Shown in pieces: positions 37,236-46,201 of a stretch of DNA of 64,000 nucleotides. The stretch's first letter is position 1. Each line of letters opens with the position of its first letter. The notes beneath the pieces were generated by a model, which searched no databases, had not been told where the DNA came from, and saw only the letters and a program-made list of their open reading frames with translations. This DNA comes from Chryseosolibacter sp036402115. Lineage in GTDB: Bacteria; Bacteroidota; Bacteroidia; Cytophagales; Cyclobacteriaceae. The position numbers and the translations under genes were made by a program. The stretch covers positions 1 to 64,000 of the forward strand of contig DASWTM010000144.1 in the NCBI GenBank assembly GCA_036402115.1. Reading direction: 5' to 3'.

Positions 37236-38536
37236 CCCATGGTGCTGACTTTGACATTATTTTTCTTGCGCTTGCACGCTGGGATGCACCGTATTCATCC
37301 ACCGCCCTGTCTCTCGCAAAAGCGCTCTCCAAAGAGACGCGTGTCTTTTACATCGACAACCCTGTAACCGTTGCGGAATTTATCCGCAAGCGAAACAGTC
37401 CTGCAATGAAGCTGCGTAAAAAGCGGCTTCAGACTGGCGATACATGTTTTACTCCGGACGCCTCTCATCCCAACTTTTTTGTTGTTACTCCAGCCTTTGC
37501 GCTGCCAATTAACTGGCTACCTGCGGGGTTTCTGTACGATAGTTTTTCAAGGTTGAATGACCAACGGATTTCGGCTACGATCAATTCAGTGCTAAGGACC
37601 CAACATGTCAAACGCTTCATACTCGTTAACTCATTCAACCCGCTCTTCGGTAATGCGCTTTCGCTTGACATCGAGCCTATCCTTAGGGTGTATCAATCGG
37701 TTGACGATATTCAGCAGGCGCCTTACCTGGACAAGCATGGTTCGTATCTCGAGAAACTGCAGGTAGCCGCAACAGATTTCACATTGGTAACGTCATCACA
37801 CCTGCTTCAAAAACTTGCTACACATGGGCGGCACGTGTACCACTTGCCCAACGCAGCCAACACCTCATTGTTCAGTCAGGCAATCACCAAAAGCTTTTCG
37901 CGTCCGGTGCTATTGAACGCGGTACCTGCAATGGCGAAAGTAGTGACATACATCGGCAACATTTGCCAACGGTTAGACTATGAGCTGATTCAAAAGGTAG
38001 CCAAGACCCACCCCGAAAAATTTATCGTACTGGTCGGGCCTCATGCACTTCGGCACAAGTCATCGGTGACTTATTTTGAGAAGACGGGGATAGCAAAACT
38101 CAGCAATGTGATTCTGACGGGCCCACAATCACAGAAAGACTTGCCTGCACTTTTACAGCATTCCCATTGCTGTATCATTCCCTTTTTGTGTAATGACCTC
38201 ACCAAAAGTATTTATCCTTTAAAGATAAACGAGTACCTCGCAGCTGGAAAGCCGGTAGTTTCTACCGCATTTTCTGCTGATATCTTGGGTTTCCGGCAAG
38301 TGGCGACAATAGCTGAAAATCACCAGCAATTTGTCAATGCTATCGACAAAGCGATTGCAGACGATAGCAAAACACGGCAGACGGAGCGATTGCTGTTCGC
38401 AGCCGGCAATACTTGGGAAGCGAGGGCACGCACTTTTATAGAACTGGCTGTAGAATTTCTGAAACACCATGACCGAAGAACCGGATTTCAACGAAGACGT
38501 GGAAAGCAAATCCTCAACCGGAATCACGCTGAATAA
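37232..38536 (+). CDS. Glycosyltransferase, GT-B fold
   Basis: The product is 434 residues, beginning MTHGADFDIIFLALARWD; this ATG overlaps the flippase stop by four bases and is preferred to an upstream in-frame ATG inside the flippase gene. The two Rossmann halves meet near residue 225; the C-terminal half contains VTYIGNICQRLDYELIQKVAKTHPEKFIVLVGP and the nucleotide-sugar site KINEYLAAGKPVVST typical of GT4/GT1-like enzymes. It probably adds a sugar to the repeat unit exported by the adjacent flippase. Its last 68 bases overlap a small membrane-protein gene in another frame. Confidence 0.85.
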   Translation: MTHGADFDIIFLALARWDAPYSSTALSLAKALSKETRVFYIDNPVTVAEFIRKRNSPAMKLRKKRLQTGDTCFTPDASHPNFFVVTPAFALPINWLPAGFLYDSFSRLNDQRISATINSVLRTQHVKRFILVNSFNPLFGNALSLDIEPILRVYQSVDDIQQAPYLDKHGSYLEKLQVAATDFTLVTSSHLLQKLATHGRHVYHLPNAANTSLFSQAITKSFSRPVLLNAVPAMAKVVTYIGNICQRLDYELIQKVAKTHPEKFIVLVGPHALRHKSSVTYFEKTGIAKLSNVILTGPQSQKDLPALLQHSHCCIIPFLCNDLTKSIYPLKINEYLAAGKPVVSTAFSADILGFRQVATIAENHQQFVNAIDKAIADDSKTRQTERLLFAAGNTWEARARTFIELAVEFLKHHDRRTGFQRRRGKQILNRNHAE

Positions 38537-38606
38537 AACAGCTGCGATCTTGTTTGTAGCGGGGATCTATCTCGTCATCTTTTTGAAGATACTCTTTATT
38601 AATTAG
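38469..38606 (+). CDS. 45-residue membrane protein overlapping the glycosyltransferase end
   Basis: The ATG lies inside the preceding glycosyltransferase gene and the frame continues for 70 bases beyond it. The product is an acidic N-terminus (MTEEPDFNEDVESKSS) followed by one membrane helix (AAILFVAGIYLVIFLKILF). It ends 7 bases before the polymerase/ligase start, filling an otherwise empty gap. The clean acidic-then-hydrophobic layout and tight spacing support a real gene; no family is known to me. Confidence 0.6.
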   Translation: MTEEPDFNEDVESKSSTGITLNKTAAILFVAGIYLVIFLKILFIN

Positions 38607-38613
38607 TTGGGAA

Positions 38614-40053
38614 ATGTATTTGAACAGGGAAGGAAAGTTACAATCCGTTATCGTTGTCATTTTATTATTACTGGCATCACTCGGAGTAACGTGGCTGATT
38701 GCCAACAAAGGAATCCTCGCGGGCCCGATTACAATTCTCGCGCTTGCCGGGATTTTTCTGGTAGGAGCAATCCTGGTCAATTATCGGGTGGGTTTTTATT
38801 TCCTTTTCGGAATGGGGATGTTCATGTTCTACCTGGACAGAATTTACCATGTACCGATACCGTTGGGCATTGTGTATGATGCGCTCGCAGCGCTTGTGTT
38901 TGTAGCGCTCTTTATCAATGGCAAGGATAAGAAAGATTGGACGCTTTTTAAGAATCCGGTTACCATTGCTTTTGTAATTATTACAGCCTATCAGCTCCTC
39001 CAGTTTTTTAATCCGAATGCAGTGTCACACGTAGCGTGGCTTGTCACACTTCGCAATAATGTCTCATTTCTTCTATATGTGGTATGCTTTCAGCTTTTCA
39101 GTTCAATCAAAGAGGTGAATCGCTTTACGGCCACCTGGATTGTGATGGCAACGATTGTTGCATTTTATGGTTTGTTCCAGGAATATGTTGGTCTCACGGA
39201 TTTCGAATGGCGCTGGATGTATGCCACACCTGACCGCATGCAATTGTATATGATCTGGGGCAAACTCAGAAAATTCTCGATGTTGTCTGATCCTTCTGCT
39301 TTTGGATTGTTTATGGCGTTTAGTTGTCTTGCCTGTATCGTGCTGGCGATGGGTCCATTCAAGTCGTCATTTAAACTTCTGCTTGGCTTTCTCGCCTTTA
39401 TCATGTTTTTGTCCATGTCTTATTCAGGTACACGTACTGCGATGGCAATGGTGGCAGTCGGGATAGCATTCTTCATCTGCATGACGCTCCAAAACAGGAA
39501 AACCATCATGGCTGCGGGTGCACTTGTCTTTCTCGGGATAGTTGTGCTGGCTGGGCCATTCTACAGTGCCCCAATCAATCGCATTCGCTCCACATTCAAA
39601 CCCTCCGATGACCCATCGATGGCCGTACGCGACCACAAGCGCGTGAGACTTCAGGAATATGTGCGTTCTCACCCGATCGGGGGTGGCCTTGCAACTACGG
39701 GTGCCAATGGAAAAAAATACTCAGCCGGGCATTATCTCGCGGGCGGGTGGGATCCAGACAGTGGATATTTGCTTACAGCGCTCGAAATGGGCTGGATTGG
39801 TCTCATCATTTTTCAGGTATTCTTTTTTATAGTCGTTTACCGGGGAATCCAGAATTATTTTTCCCTGGATGATCCCGTGCTGAAGACGATGACCTTGACG
39901 TACATCGTCCCGTTTTTTGCTTTATCGGTTGCGCATTTTACGCAAGATGCGATGTTTCAAAAACCGCTAAACATAATAGTGATTGTGGCCTATGCAGTGG
40001 TGATCAAAATCCCTTCGTTCCAACGGAAACTGTTTTCGGTCGACTTAGTCTGA
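38614..40053 (+). CDS. O-antigen polymerase/ligase-like membrane protein (Wzy/WaaL)
   Basis: The product is 479 residues with about 11-12 membrane helices. The Wzy_C region around residues 230-400 shows SYSGTRTAMAM, then a large periplasmic loop with RVRLQEYVRSHPIGGGLATTG and DPDSGYLLTALEMGWIG, matching O-antigen ligase and polymerase proteins. It should polymerise lipid-linked repeat units, or ligate them to a carrier, on the periplasmic side. Polymerase is favoured because flippase and Wzz-like genes are adjacent. It follows the 45-residue membrane protein by 7 bases. Confidence 0.82.
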   Translation: MYLNREGKLQSVIVVILLLLASLGVTWLIANKGILAGPITILALAGIFLVGAILVNYRVGFYFLFGMGMFMFYLDRIYHVPIPLGIVYDALAALVFVALFINGKDKKDWTLFKNPVTIAFVIITAYQLLQFFNPNAVSHVAWLVTLRNNVSFLLYVVCFQLFSSIKEVNRFTATWIVMATIVAFYGLFQEYVGLTDFEWRWMYATPDRMQLYMIWGKLRKFSMLSDPSAFGLFMAFSCLACIVLAMGPFKSSFKLLLGFLAFIMFLSMSYSGTRTAMAMVAVGIAFFICMTLQNRKTIMAAGALVFLGIVVLAGPFYSAPINRIRSTFKPSDDPSMAVRDHKRVRLQEYVRSHPIGGGLATTGANGKKYSAGHYLAGGWDPDSGYLLTALEMGWIGLIIFQVFFFIVVYRGIQNYFSLDDPVLKTMTLTYIVPFFALSVAHFTQDAMFQKPLNIIVIVAYAVVIKIPSFQRKLFSVDLV

Positions 40054-40096
40054 TGTATTGAAGTTTTTAAAAATAGCGTTAGAAATAAAGTGTGAA

Positions 40097-40798
40097 ATGA
40101 AAAAGATAATTCTTTTCCTGATTATTAGTGTTCCAGCCTGGGCACAAAGTGTTGATTACAACAAAATCATTCTTCCTGAATACACCAAGTCACCCGACTT
40201 TGCCGAAAAGCTTGTTCAAATTGCATGGCGAAATCACCCGGGTAACGAGGCCGTTAGACGCGAGGCGATCGTGGCGCATCAGGCCGTGAAGCAAAGCTCT
40301 GCCCAATGGTTGGACATTTTCAGTGTAAGAGGAAACCTTAACGAATTCACCATCAATCAGCAGGCCAATAACGACCTCTTTTACGGCAGGGCGACTATGT
40401 ATCCGCGCTACAACTTCGGAGCTGCAATCTCGCTGGGACAGCTGATAAGTATTCCCGCCACTACGAAGATGAGCAAGGAGCGCGCAAAAATTGCCGAGGC
40501 AAACATCAACAATCAGAAACTCGTTGTGCGCAACACGGTAATGAAGGCTTACAATGAGTATGTACTTCGTGAAAAAATTTACAAGGTACAGTCACAATTA
40601 CTGATGGACAACGAAACATCACATAAGTTGATTGAACAACGTTTCAAGAACGGTGAGACGAATTTCGAAACTTACTCGTTGAGCCTTACAAACTACAGTA
40701 ATGTCACCGTTGGCCACCTTGAGTCCGAACGTAACTACAAAAACGCAAAACTCGACCTCGAGCAGCTGATCGGCATGCGCCTCGAAGACGTGAGATGA
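40097..40798 (+). CDS. Short TolC-like outer-membrane efflux protein (one OEP repeat)
   Basis: The product is 233 residues from the ATG at 40097, which gives the signal peptide MKKIILFLIISVPAWAQ; the TTG 13 codons upstream would hide it. The mature part has the long helices and short strands of one OEP repeat (FAEKLVQIAWRNHPGNEAVRREAIVAHQAVKQS, then RFKNGETNFETYSLSLTNYSNV). TolC proteins have two such repeats in 430-500 residues, so this is half-length. It may form oligomers with more subunits or be a relic. Its position after the polymerase suggests a part in glycan export. Confidence 0.75.
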   Translation: MKKIILFLIISVPAWAQSVDYNKIILPEYTKSPDFAEKLVQIAWRNHPGNEAVRREAIVAHQAVKQSSAQWLDIFSVRGNLNEFTINQQANNDLFYGRATMYPRYNFGAAISLGQLISIPATTKMSKERAKIAEANINNQKLVVRNTVMKAYNEYVLREKIYKVQSQLLMDNETSHKLIEQRFKNGETNFETYSLSLTNYSNVTVGHLESERNYKNAKLDLEQLIGMRLEDVR

Positions 40799-40800
40799 GA

Positions 40801-41020
40801 TGTGTTCATGTGCTCGTGTGTTCATGTGCTCATGTTGGGTGTATCAAGCCTTACAGGATCGGGCAAAAGAACAATACTGTTAAGCAGCTAAAACCATTCG
40901 GCTGCTTAACCGCTTTTTAGGTGTTTCCAACATTAACACCTTAACACATTAGCACCTTAACACACACCCAACATGAGCACATGAACACATACACACCTGA
41001 GCACATACACACCTGAGCAC
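40801..41020. repeat. Inverted GAGCACATGA-type repeat around a terminator (copy 2)
   Basis: A perfect 26-base inverted repeat (40817-40842 with 40964-40989, arm core CATGAGCACATGAACACA) encloses a terminator. The left arm holds GTGTTCATGTGCTC twice; the right side continues with ATACACACCTGAGCAC twice, and CACCTTAACACATTAG-type units lie just inside it. The motif units match those at 34911-35080. The 314-base space holds no ORF. Confidence 0.75.
40880..40918 (+). terminator. Intrinsic terminator after the TolC-like gene
   Basis: TTAAGCAGC pairs perfectly with GCTGCTTAA across a 12-base loop, followed by CCGC and five T. Confidence 0.8.
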
Positions 41021-41112
41021 ATTCTTGGCATTTTCTTTTTTATACAGAGCGCCTTCACCATCAGCGCAGTACGAAAGAAGATTAATCAACCGTCAAAGCA
41101 TCTGTTTCTTTT

Positions 41113-42843
41113 ATGATCAAAACCTCACTCCTGGAGAACAAGTACTACGACAATGCAGTCAGAAAGTCAATTAAATCACGATGGTTTCCTGTTTTTATTG
41201 TTGGCCTTATACTTATCCATATTCTCTTTCGCCTTGCTGAGCCGCAAATTTTAAGCTTTGTATCCGGTGTTTTTCCAGTGGAGCCTTACAAGTCTACAGC
41301 GTTCTATCTCGACTTTGTGAAGCTCATTTTTAATGAAGTGCTCTGGATAGCAGGTTTTCTGGCCGTTGCCTGGTTGTACGTAGTGTATGATCCATTTTCA
41401 TCCACAGTCCGAAGTTTTGAGCAAACGATTTTGGGGAATACGACAGCGGCAGCAGCGACCATAATAATCATTTCATTCGCGGCATCACTGCTGGTTGCGT
41501 TTGGAACGCTTCAATCATTTCCTAACTCTTCCGATGAATACGCCTACTTGTACCAAGCTCAAACTATTTCTCAAGGGAAATTGTGGGAGTCGGCCCACGA
41601 GTTACATGATTTCTTTTACTTCAATCACATCGCCAACAAAGATGGAATTGCGGTTAGTCGTTTCCCTCCGGGGTGGCCATTGATACTTTCTTCAGCTTAT
41701 TATTTGGGCATAAACCCAATCCTCATAAATCCGATTTTGGGTGCATTGCTGTTGTTCGTTTTCTTTTCGTTCGTAAATCGCTTTTATAATCCTAGAGTCG
41801 CGATATGGTCTTTGATTGCACTCGCACTGAGCTCATTTTTTATCTTTAACTCCGCGTCATTTTTCTCTCACACTTCGTGCGCGTTATTCGTGGTGTGCTT
41901 TGTATATGGCTGTCATCTTTATTTTGAAAGGCCAAAACCACAGTATCTGGTCATGGCAGGTTTTTGCCTCGCGCTTGTAGCGATCACGCGTTACTTCACG
42001 GCATTTTTGATCTTTATTCCATTCTTCTTTTACTTTATCCGCCATTGCAAGTTAAACTGTATAAAGGCTTTTTTCTGGCTTGGCGTAGGCGCTGCCCCAT
42101 GTCTTGCTTTTCTATTGTGGTATAACTATTCGATTACTGGAAACGCACTGCTCCCTGTAACGATGTGGGCATACGCAGATGAAAGCCTTGGATTTGTGCG
42201 TGGCCATACGGTGTTTAAAGGTATGGAGCATGTGGTGCGGTGGATTGGTATGTTCATCTACTGGTGTTCTCCTGCCGTTCTTATCATCTATCTGGCCGCT
42301 GTTATTATGAAGCTGCGCGATGCATCTTCGCGATGGTCGCACCTGGAAGGTTACCTGTTTCTTATCCTTATGGGTGGTTATTTCTTTTACTATCAGATCG
42401 GTGGAAACCAATATGGCCCAAGGTTCATGTTTGAAGCGCTGCCGTTCATGATCGTTCTTGTAGTCGCCAGTGTCTTTCAATTCAACAAGAAGTGGATTAT
42501 GGGACTCTTTGTAGCCGGACTACTTTTTGCAATTGTCAAACTCCCGTTCATCGCTTCGCGGGAAAGTCGCATTATTGATCAACGGAAGGATCTTTATTCT
42601 CAAGTCGAGCAGAAAGATATCCGAAACGCAGTAGTTCTTGTGTCTTCCTATACCAGTACATTCCGACCGATGCCGATTGGGGATCTTACCCGTAACGATG
42701 TTTACTACCTGAACGATGTGCTTTACGCGATTGACCTTCCTGCACGCAACCAGGAACTACTCAACTACTATCCTGAACGAGCCTTCTATCGGTACGAGCG
42801 CGAAGTGAATGCTGAGCATGGGAGGTTGATCAGAATACGGTAG
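41113..42843 (+). CDS. GT-C membrane glycosyltransferase (ArnT/GT39-GT83-like)
   Basis: The product is 576 residues with about 12 membrane helices. The catalytic-type acidic pair is in the first large loop, NSSDEYAYLYQA (Asp141-Glu142), followed by the family-typical RFPPGWPLILSSAYYLG. GT-C enzymes use polyprenyl-phosphate-linked sugars as donors and act on the periplasmic side. With a polyprenyl-phosphoryl-arabinose pathway encoded on both sides, an arabinofuranosyl donor is an attractive possibility, but sequence does not prove sugar specificity. It is the first gene after the repeat-terminator element. Confidence 0.8.
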   Translation: MIKTSLLENKYYDNAVRKSIKSRWFPVFIVGLILIHILFRLAEPQILSFVSGVFPVEPYKSTAFYLDFVKLIFNEVLWIAGFLAVAWLYVVYDPFSSTVRSFEQTILGNTTAAAATIIIISFAASLLVAFGTLQSFPNSSDEYAYLYQAQTISQGKLWESAHELHDFFYFNHIANKDGIAVSRFPPGWPLILSSAYYLGINPILINPILGALLLFVFFSFVNRFYNPRVAIWSLIALALSSFFIFNSASFFSHTSCALFVVCFVYGCHLYFERPKPQYLVMAGFCLALVAITRYFTAFLIFIPFFFYFIRHCKLNCIKAFFWLGVGAAPCLAFLLWYNYSITGNALLPVTMWAYADESLGFVRGHTVFKGMEHVVRWIGMFIYWCSPAVLIIYLAAVIMKLRDASSRWSHLEGYLFLILMGGYFFYYQIGGNQYGPRFMFEALPFMIVLVVASVFQFNKKWIMGLFVAGLLFAIVKLPFIASRESRIIDQRKDLYSQVEQKDIRNAVVLVSSYTSTFRPMPIGDLTRNDVYYLNDVLYAIDLPARNQELLNYYPERAFYRYEREVNAEHGRLIRIR

Positions 42844-43113
42844 GGCATGGGTTGCAAGGTTAAACTTCGCATCCTGTTTGGATTGCTCTTTGACACGTCC
42901 CTTAAAGTCAACCGCATTCACCCCGTCTAAAGCGTCCTATCGCGTCATTGCCGGTAGAGTAGTTAGTCGGAAAATCATACTCCGATGGTGCAGTCGTAAC
43001 ATCGTTGAAATTTCAAGATATACATGCTTCGTCTTGAAATGGCCAACGGCCCGCAGCCAGGTTTTCCAATGCCACGAGCCGGTTGTGCTCTTCAAAAATA
43101 CTTTCAATAATTC

Positions 43114-44730
43114 TTAATGATTTGGACACTCACTTGCTGGACGCGGTGCAGCGCCAGGCTTTCGTTTCGTGTACACATACACGAATGATTCTTCGGGATG
43201 GCGTGGCGCCAGGAAACTGAATTCAAATTGGTAATGCTCATCCAACGCGCGATGCACATCTTCCGGATAGAAATTAAGCACCTCCTTAGGTGAAACCGAC
43301 TCGAAGATAACAAGATCATATTCTTCATTCTTGACCTTGTTGCTAAACCATTCGACTTCCTTATTGAAAATAGAAACTGTTTGATGGAACCACATCGGTT
43401 GATTGATCAAAGGCGTGTAACCCATTTCGTAAGCCAGGGAAGTGAGCTCACTCATGTTCAGCACTTTGATTTTGTCCTTCGGAGTGTTCTTCACAACATC
43501 GAGCTCCATGATTTTTTTAATTCCATCCAGGGTGTTCTCGGCAAGGAAAAGCTTTTCCATCGACTTGTATTCGCTTGCCAGTCTGTACTTGTGTTTACCG
43601 GCCTGTTCGTTGCTTTTTACCACCTCGGGTTTTTTAGCAATGATGCGCTGGATGTTTCGCCAGTAAATTCCCGTCCACCAGAAAACCACGAGCGCCATGC
43701 ACACCGCCAGGTATGACCAGCGGGACAGATCGATATTGAGACGCAGGTTCGCCAGACAGTACGCAAATCCGAAGGCATAAAAGAATACCTCGTTCCTATC
43801 CGGAACGGGACTCGTAACCGGAATGATGAACGCCTGGAAAATAATTCCGATGCAGAGCAATGCAAAGATCACTTCACGCTTATCATAAAAGAATTCTTTT
43901 CCTTTTGTGGCTTTGTCAATAACAAAAAGAATAATGATCATCAGGAAGAATTTTTCAAAGTACGCCCAGCCGAGAATCTCATTGAGGAAATCCATTAAAA
44001 CCAGGCGAGACTTGTGTGGAAACTGTCCGTGATTGAACCAGTATCCAAAATCATATTTCAGAAGTGGGAGGATAAAGATCGCGGCAAAGAATGCGTAGGC
44101 TCCAACAAAAGCAAGAACCTTTTTCGCATCGCGATCGATCCAGGCGTTATAAAGAAGAATTCCAAGTGCAATCAATAATCCGAGGCCACCGATATCCTGT
44201 TTTGTCCATAGTGAGAAAAAGGTGAAGAACGCACCCAGCACAACGTTTAGCCAGATCTTCCAGTCTGTGCTTACCAGGATAGCACGTAAAAGGAAGTAGA
44301 ATCCGATCATCTCGAAGACGAAAACCACGTGGTTGTACCACGGCCAGAAGTTGAAAGAGACGTATGAAAAACAGAATACAACTACAGAGAAGAAAATTAC
44401 GACAGGTTTTACATTCAGTGTTTTCAGGATTCCCCGAAAGGCAAGTATCGAAATTAAGTTTATAAATACCTGGGCTTTAATCAGCGAATAGAAGTACGGC
44501 CCGAACAGCTTGAAGAAGGCTGCGGGAATCACCCAGTAGCCATAACCCATAGGAAGCGAATAGTCCCGAAAGGGCATTTGTCCGATTGACATCCGGTAGG
44601 CACCTTCCCACGAGAGAAAAATATTGATTCGATACGGGTTATTGAATAAGAGAGGAACAAAACAAAAGGCAAAGGCGACAAGCAACTCGAGGATCAGCAA
44701 TTGTCTTTCGGTAATACTTTTCTGAAGCAT
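43114..44730 (-). CDS. Second GT-C-like membrane glycosyltransferase
   Basis: The product is 538 residues with about 11 membrane helices and a C-terminal soluble domain (about 385-530). The first periplasmic loop has LSWEGAYRMSIGQMPFRDYSLPMGYGYW; Glu42 and Asp56 are candidates for the catalytic acids, resembling the D/E ... PxRD pattern of GT-C loops. The gene is transcribed away from the DprE1-like gene, sharing a 150-base divergent space with it, which makes it a good candidate to use the product of that pathway. Donor and acceptor remain unknown. Confidence 0.7.
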   Translation of the reverse strand: MLQKSITERQLLILELLVAFAFCFVPLLFNNPYRINIFLSWEGAYRMSIGQMPFRDYSLPMGYGYWVIPAAFFKLFGPYFYSLIKAQVFINLISILAFRGILKTLNVKPVVIFFSVVVFCFSYVSFNFWPWYNHVVFVFEMIGFYFLLRAILVSTDWKIWLNVVLGAFFTFFSLWTKQDIGGLGLLIALGILLYNAWIDRDAKKVLAFVGAYAFFAAIFILPLLKYDFGYWFNHGQFPHKSRLVLMDFLNEILGWAYFEKFFLMIIILFVIDKATKGKEFFYDKREVIFALLCIGIIFQAFIIPVTSPVPDRNEVFFYAFGFAYCLANLRLNIDLSRWSYLAVCMALVVFWWTGIYWRNIQRIIAKKPEVVKSNEQAGKHKYRLASEYKSMEKLFLAENTLDGIKKIMELDVVKNTPKDKIKVLNMSELTSLAYEMGYTPLINQPMWFHQTVSIFNKEVEWFSNKVKNEEYDLVIFESVSPKEVLNFYPEDVHRALDEHYQFEFSFLAPRHPEESFVYVYTKRKPGAAPRPASECPNH

Positions 44731-44881
44731 ATTTCTTGGTGTATTTCAACGGGTTAGAAAAAAGGTTTATATAAAATCTCAATGTTGGTGCGGAATTTTT
44801 ACATCATTTTATGGGAATAAGCTTCGAACGCCCTCCCCGGCAGATTTTCCATGTTTCTGCTTAAAAACCGTGAAAGAACAG

Positions 44882-46201
44882 ATGAAAAAAAACATTTCGA
44901 ACTGGAATAATTACCCAGTTGTGGAAGCAAAAGAGATTTCTTTTGACACTCCGAAAGAATTAGCGTTAAAATTGACCCATTCATCAATTCCCCATGGAAA
45001 TGGGCGTTGTTACGGGGATGCGTCATTGTATTCTGATGTTGTTAATACCCTGCGATATGACAAGGTTTTAGCATTCGATGACACTCATGGAATAATAACG
45101 TGCCAAAGCGGTGTTTTACTCTCGGATCTGTTGCAGATAATCGTTCCGCGCGGATGGTTTTTACCGGTAACTCCTGGAACAAAGTTCATCACCGTAGGAG
45201 GCGCGGTCGCATCGGACGTGCATGGAAAAAATCACCATGTGGACGGATCGTTTTCAAACCACATTGTTTCCATGTCAGTGCTTACGGGTACTGGCGAAAC
45301 GCTCGTGTGCAGTAAGACGCAGAATTCCGATTTATTCTGGGCTACCTGCGGAGGCATGGGCCTGACCGGAATTATCCTCGATGTAAAGTTCAGACTTAAA
45401 CATATCCATAGTTCGCATATCCGTCAGAAGCAGATTAAGGCTGAGAATCTTGATCACGTGATGGAACTTTTCAATCAGAACACAGAATCTACTTACTCGG
45501 TTGCATGGATTGATTGCCTCAAGTCAGGAAAGAGTTTTGGGCGTAGTATTTTAATGTTGGGTGAACATGCAGGCACAGACGAAACGCCCAGCGAAAAGAA
45601 ACTACTCGCGAAGGAGAAGTCACTACTTACCGTTCCGTTCCACTTCCCGTCATTTGTGTTGAATGGTTTTTCCGTAAAAGTTTTTAACGCGTTATTCTAC
45701 GCGAAGAATTATAAAAAAGAAATGGACAGCGTTGTTCATTACGATGGCTTCTTTTATCCGCTCGATTCTATTCTTGAATGGAATAAGATTTACGGAAAGA
45801 AAGGATTCGTTCAATATCAGTTTGTTCTTCCGCTGGAGACGAGCAGAGAAGGCTTAAAAAATATTTTAACTCGAATCAATAAGATGGGCATGGGATCTTT
45901 CCTGGCGGTGTTGAAACTTTTCGGCCACCAGGATGACCTGATTTCCTTCCCCATGAAAGGATATACACTTGCACTTGATTTTCCAATCCGCGAGGGGTTG
46001 TTCAAGTTCCTTGATGAACTCGATCAGGTGGTGGCAGATTTTGGAGGAAGAATTTATTTGTCGAAGGATGCAAGGATGAAGAAAGAAATCTTTTGGAAGA
46101 CGTATCCGCACGCAGCTGAGTTTCAACAAATCATAAAAAAGTACGATCCGGATAACCGGTTCAACTCCAATTTGTCTCAACGTTTAATGTTAAAAGTGTA
46201 A
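44882..46201 (+). CDS. DprE1-like FAD oxidase (polyprenylphosphoryl-beta-D-ribose 2'-oxidase)
   Basis: The product is 439 residues, close to DprE1 (about 460). The FAD-binding domain shows GNGRCYGDAS, PVTPGTKFITVGGAVASDVHGKNHH and GSFSNHI, and the substrate domain FYPLDSILEWNKIYG, GFVQYQFVLP, the catalytic-type Lys395 in LSKDAR and RFNSNLSQRL, all colinear with mycobacterial DprE1. It should oxidise the ribose 2'-OH of a polyprenyl-phosphate ribose. At the position of the benzothiazinone-reactive Cys387 of the mycobacterial enzyme (GWNICVDFP) this protein has Ala364 (GYTLALDFP). The ATG at 44882 follows a possible GTG four codons earlier. It abuts the reductase gene. Confidence 0.9.
   Translation: MKKNISNWNNYPVVEAKEISFDTPKELALKLTHSSIPHGNGRCYGDASLYSDVVNTLRYDKVLAFDDTHGIITCQSGVLLSDLLQIIVPRGWFLPVTPGTKFITVGGAVASDVHGKNHHVDGSFSNHIVSMSVLTGTGETLVCSKTQNSDLFWATCGGMGLTGIILDVKFRLKHIHSSHIRQKQIKAENLDHVMELFNQNTESTYSVAWIDCLKSGKSFGRSILMLGEHAGTDETPSEKKLLAKEKSLLTVPFHFPSFVLNGFSVKVFNALFYAKNYKKEMDSVVHYDGFFYPLDSILEWNKIYGKKGFVQYQFVLPLETSREGLKNILTRINKMGMGSFLAVLKLFGHQDDLISFPMKGYTLALDFPIREGLFKFLDELDQVVADFGGRIYLSKDARMKKEIFWKTYPHAAEFQQIIKKYDPDNRFNSNLSQRLMLKV

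Noticed and set aside
42878..43117. 79-codon ORF between the two GT-C genes
   Set aside because: It has no protein-like character and is partly antisense to the end of the second GT-C gene; the 270-base spacer shows nothing else.
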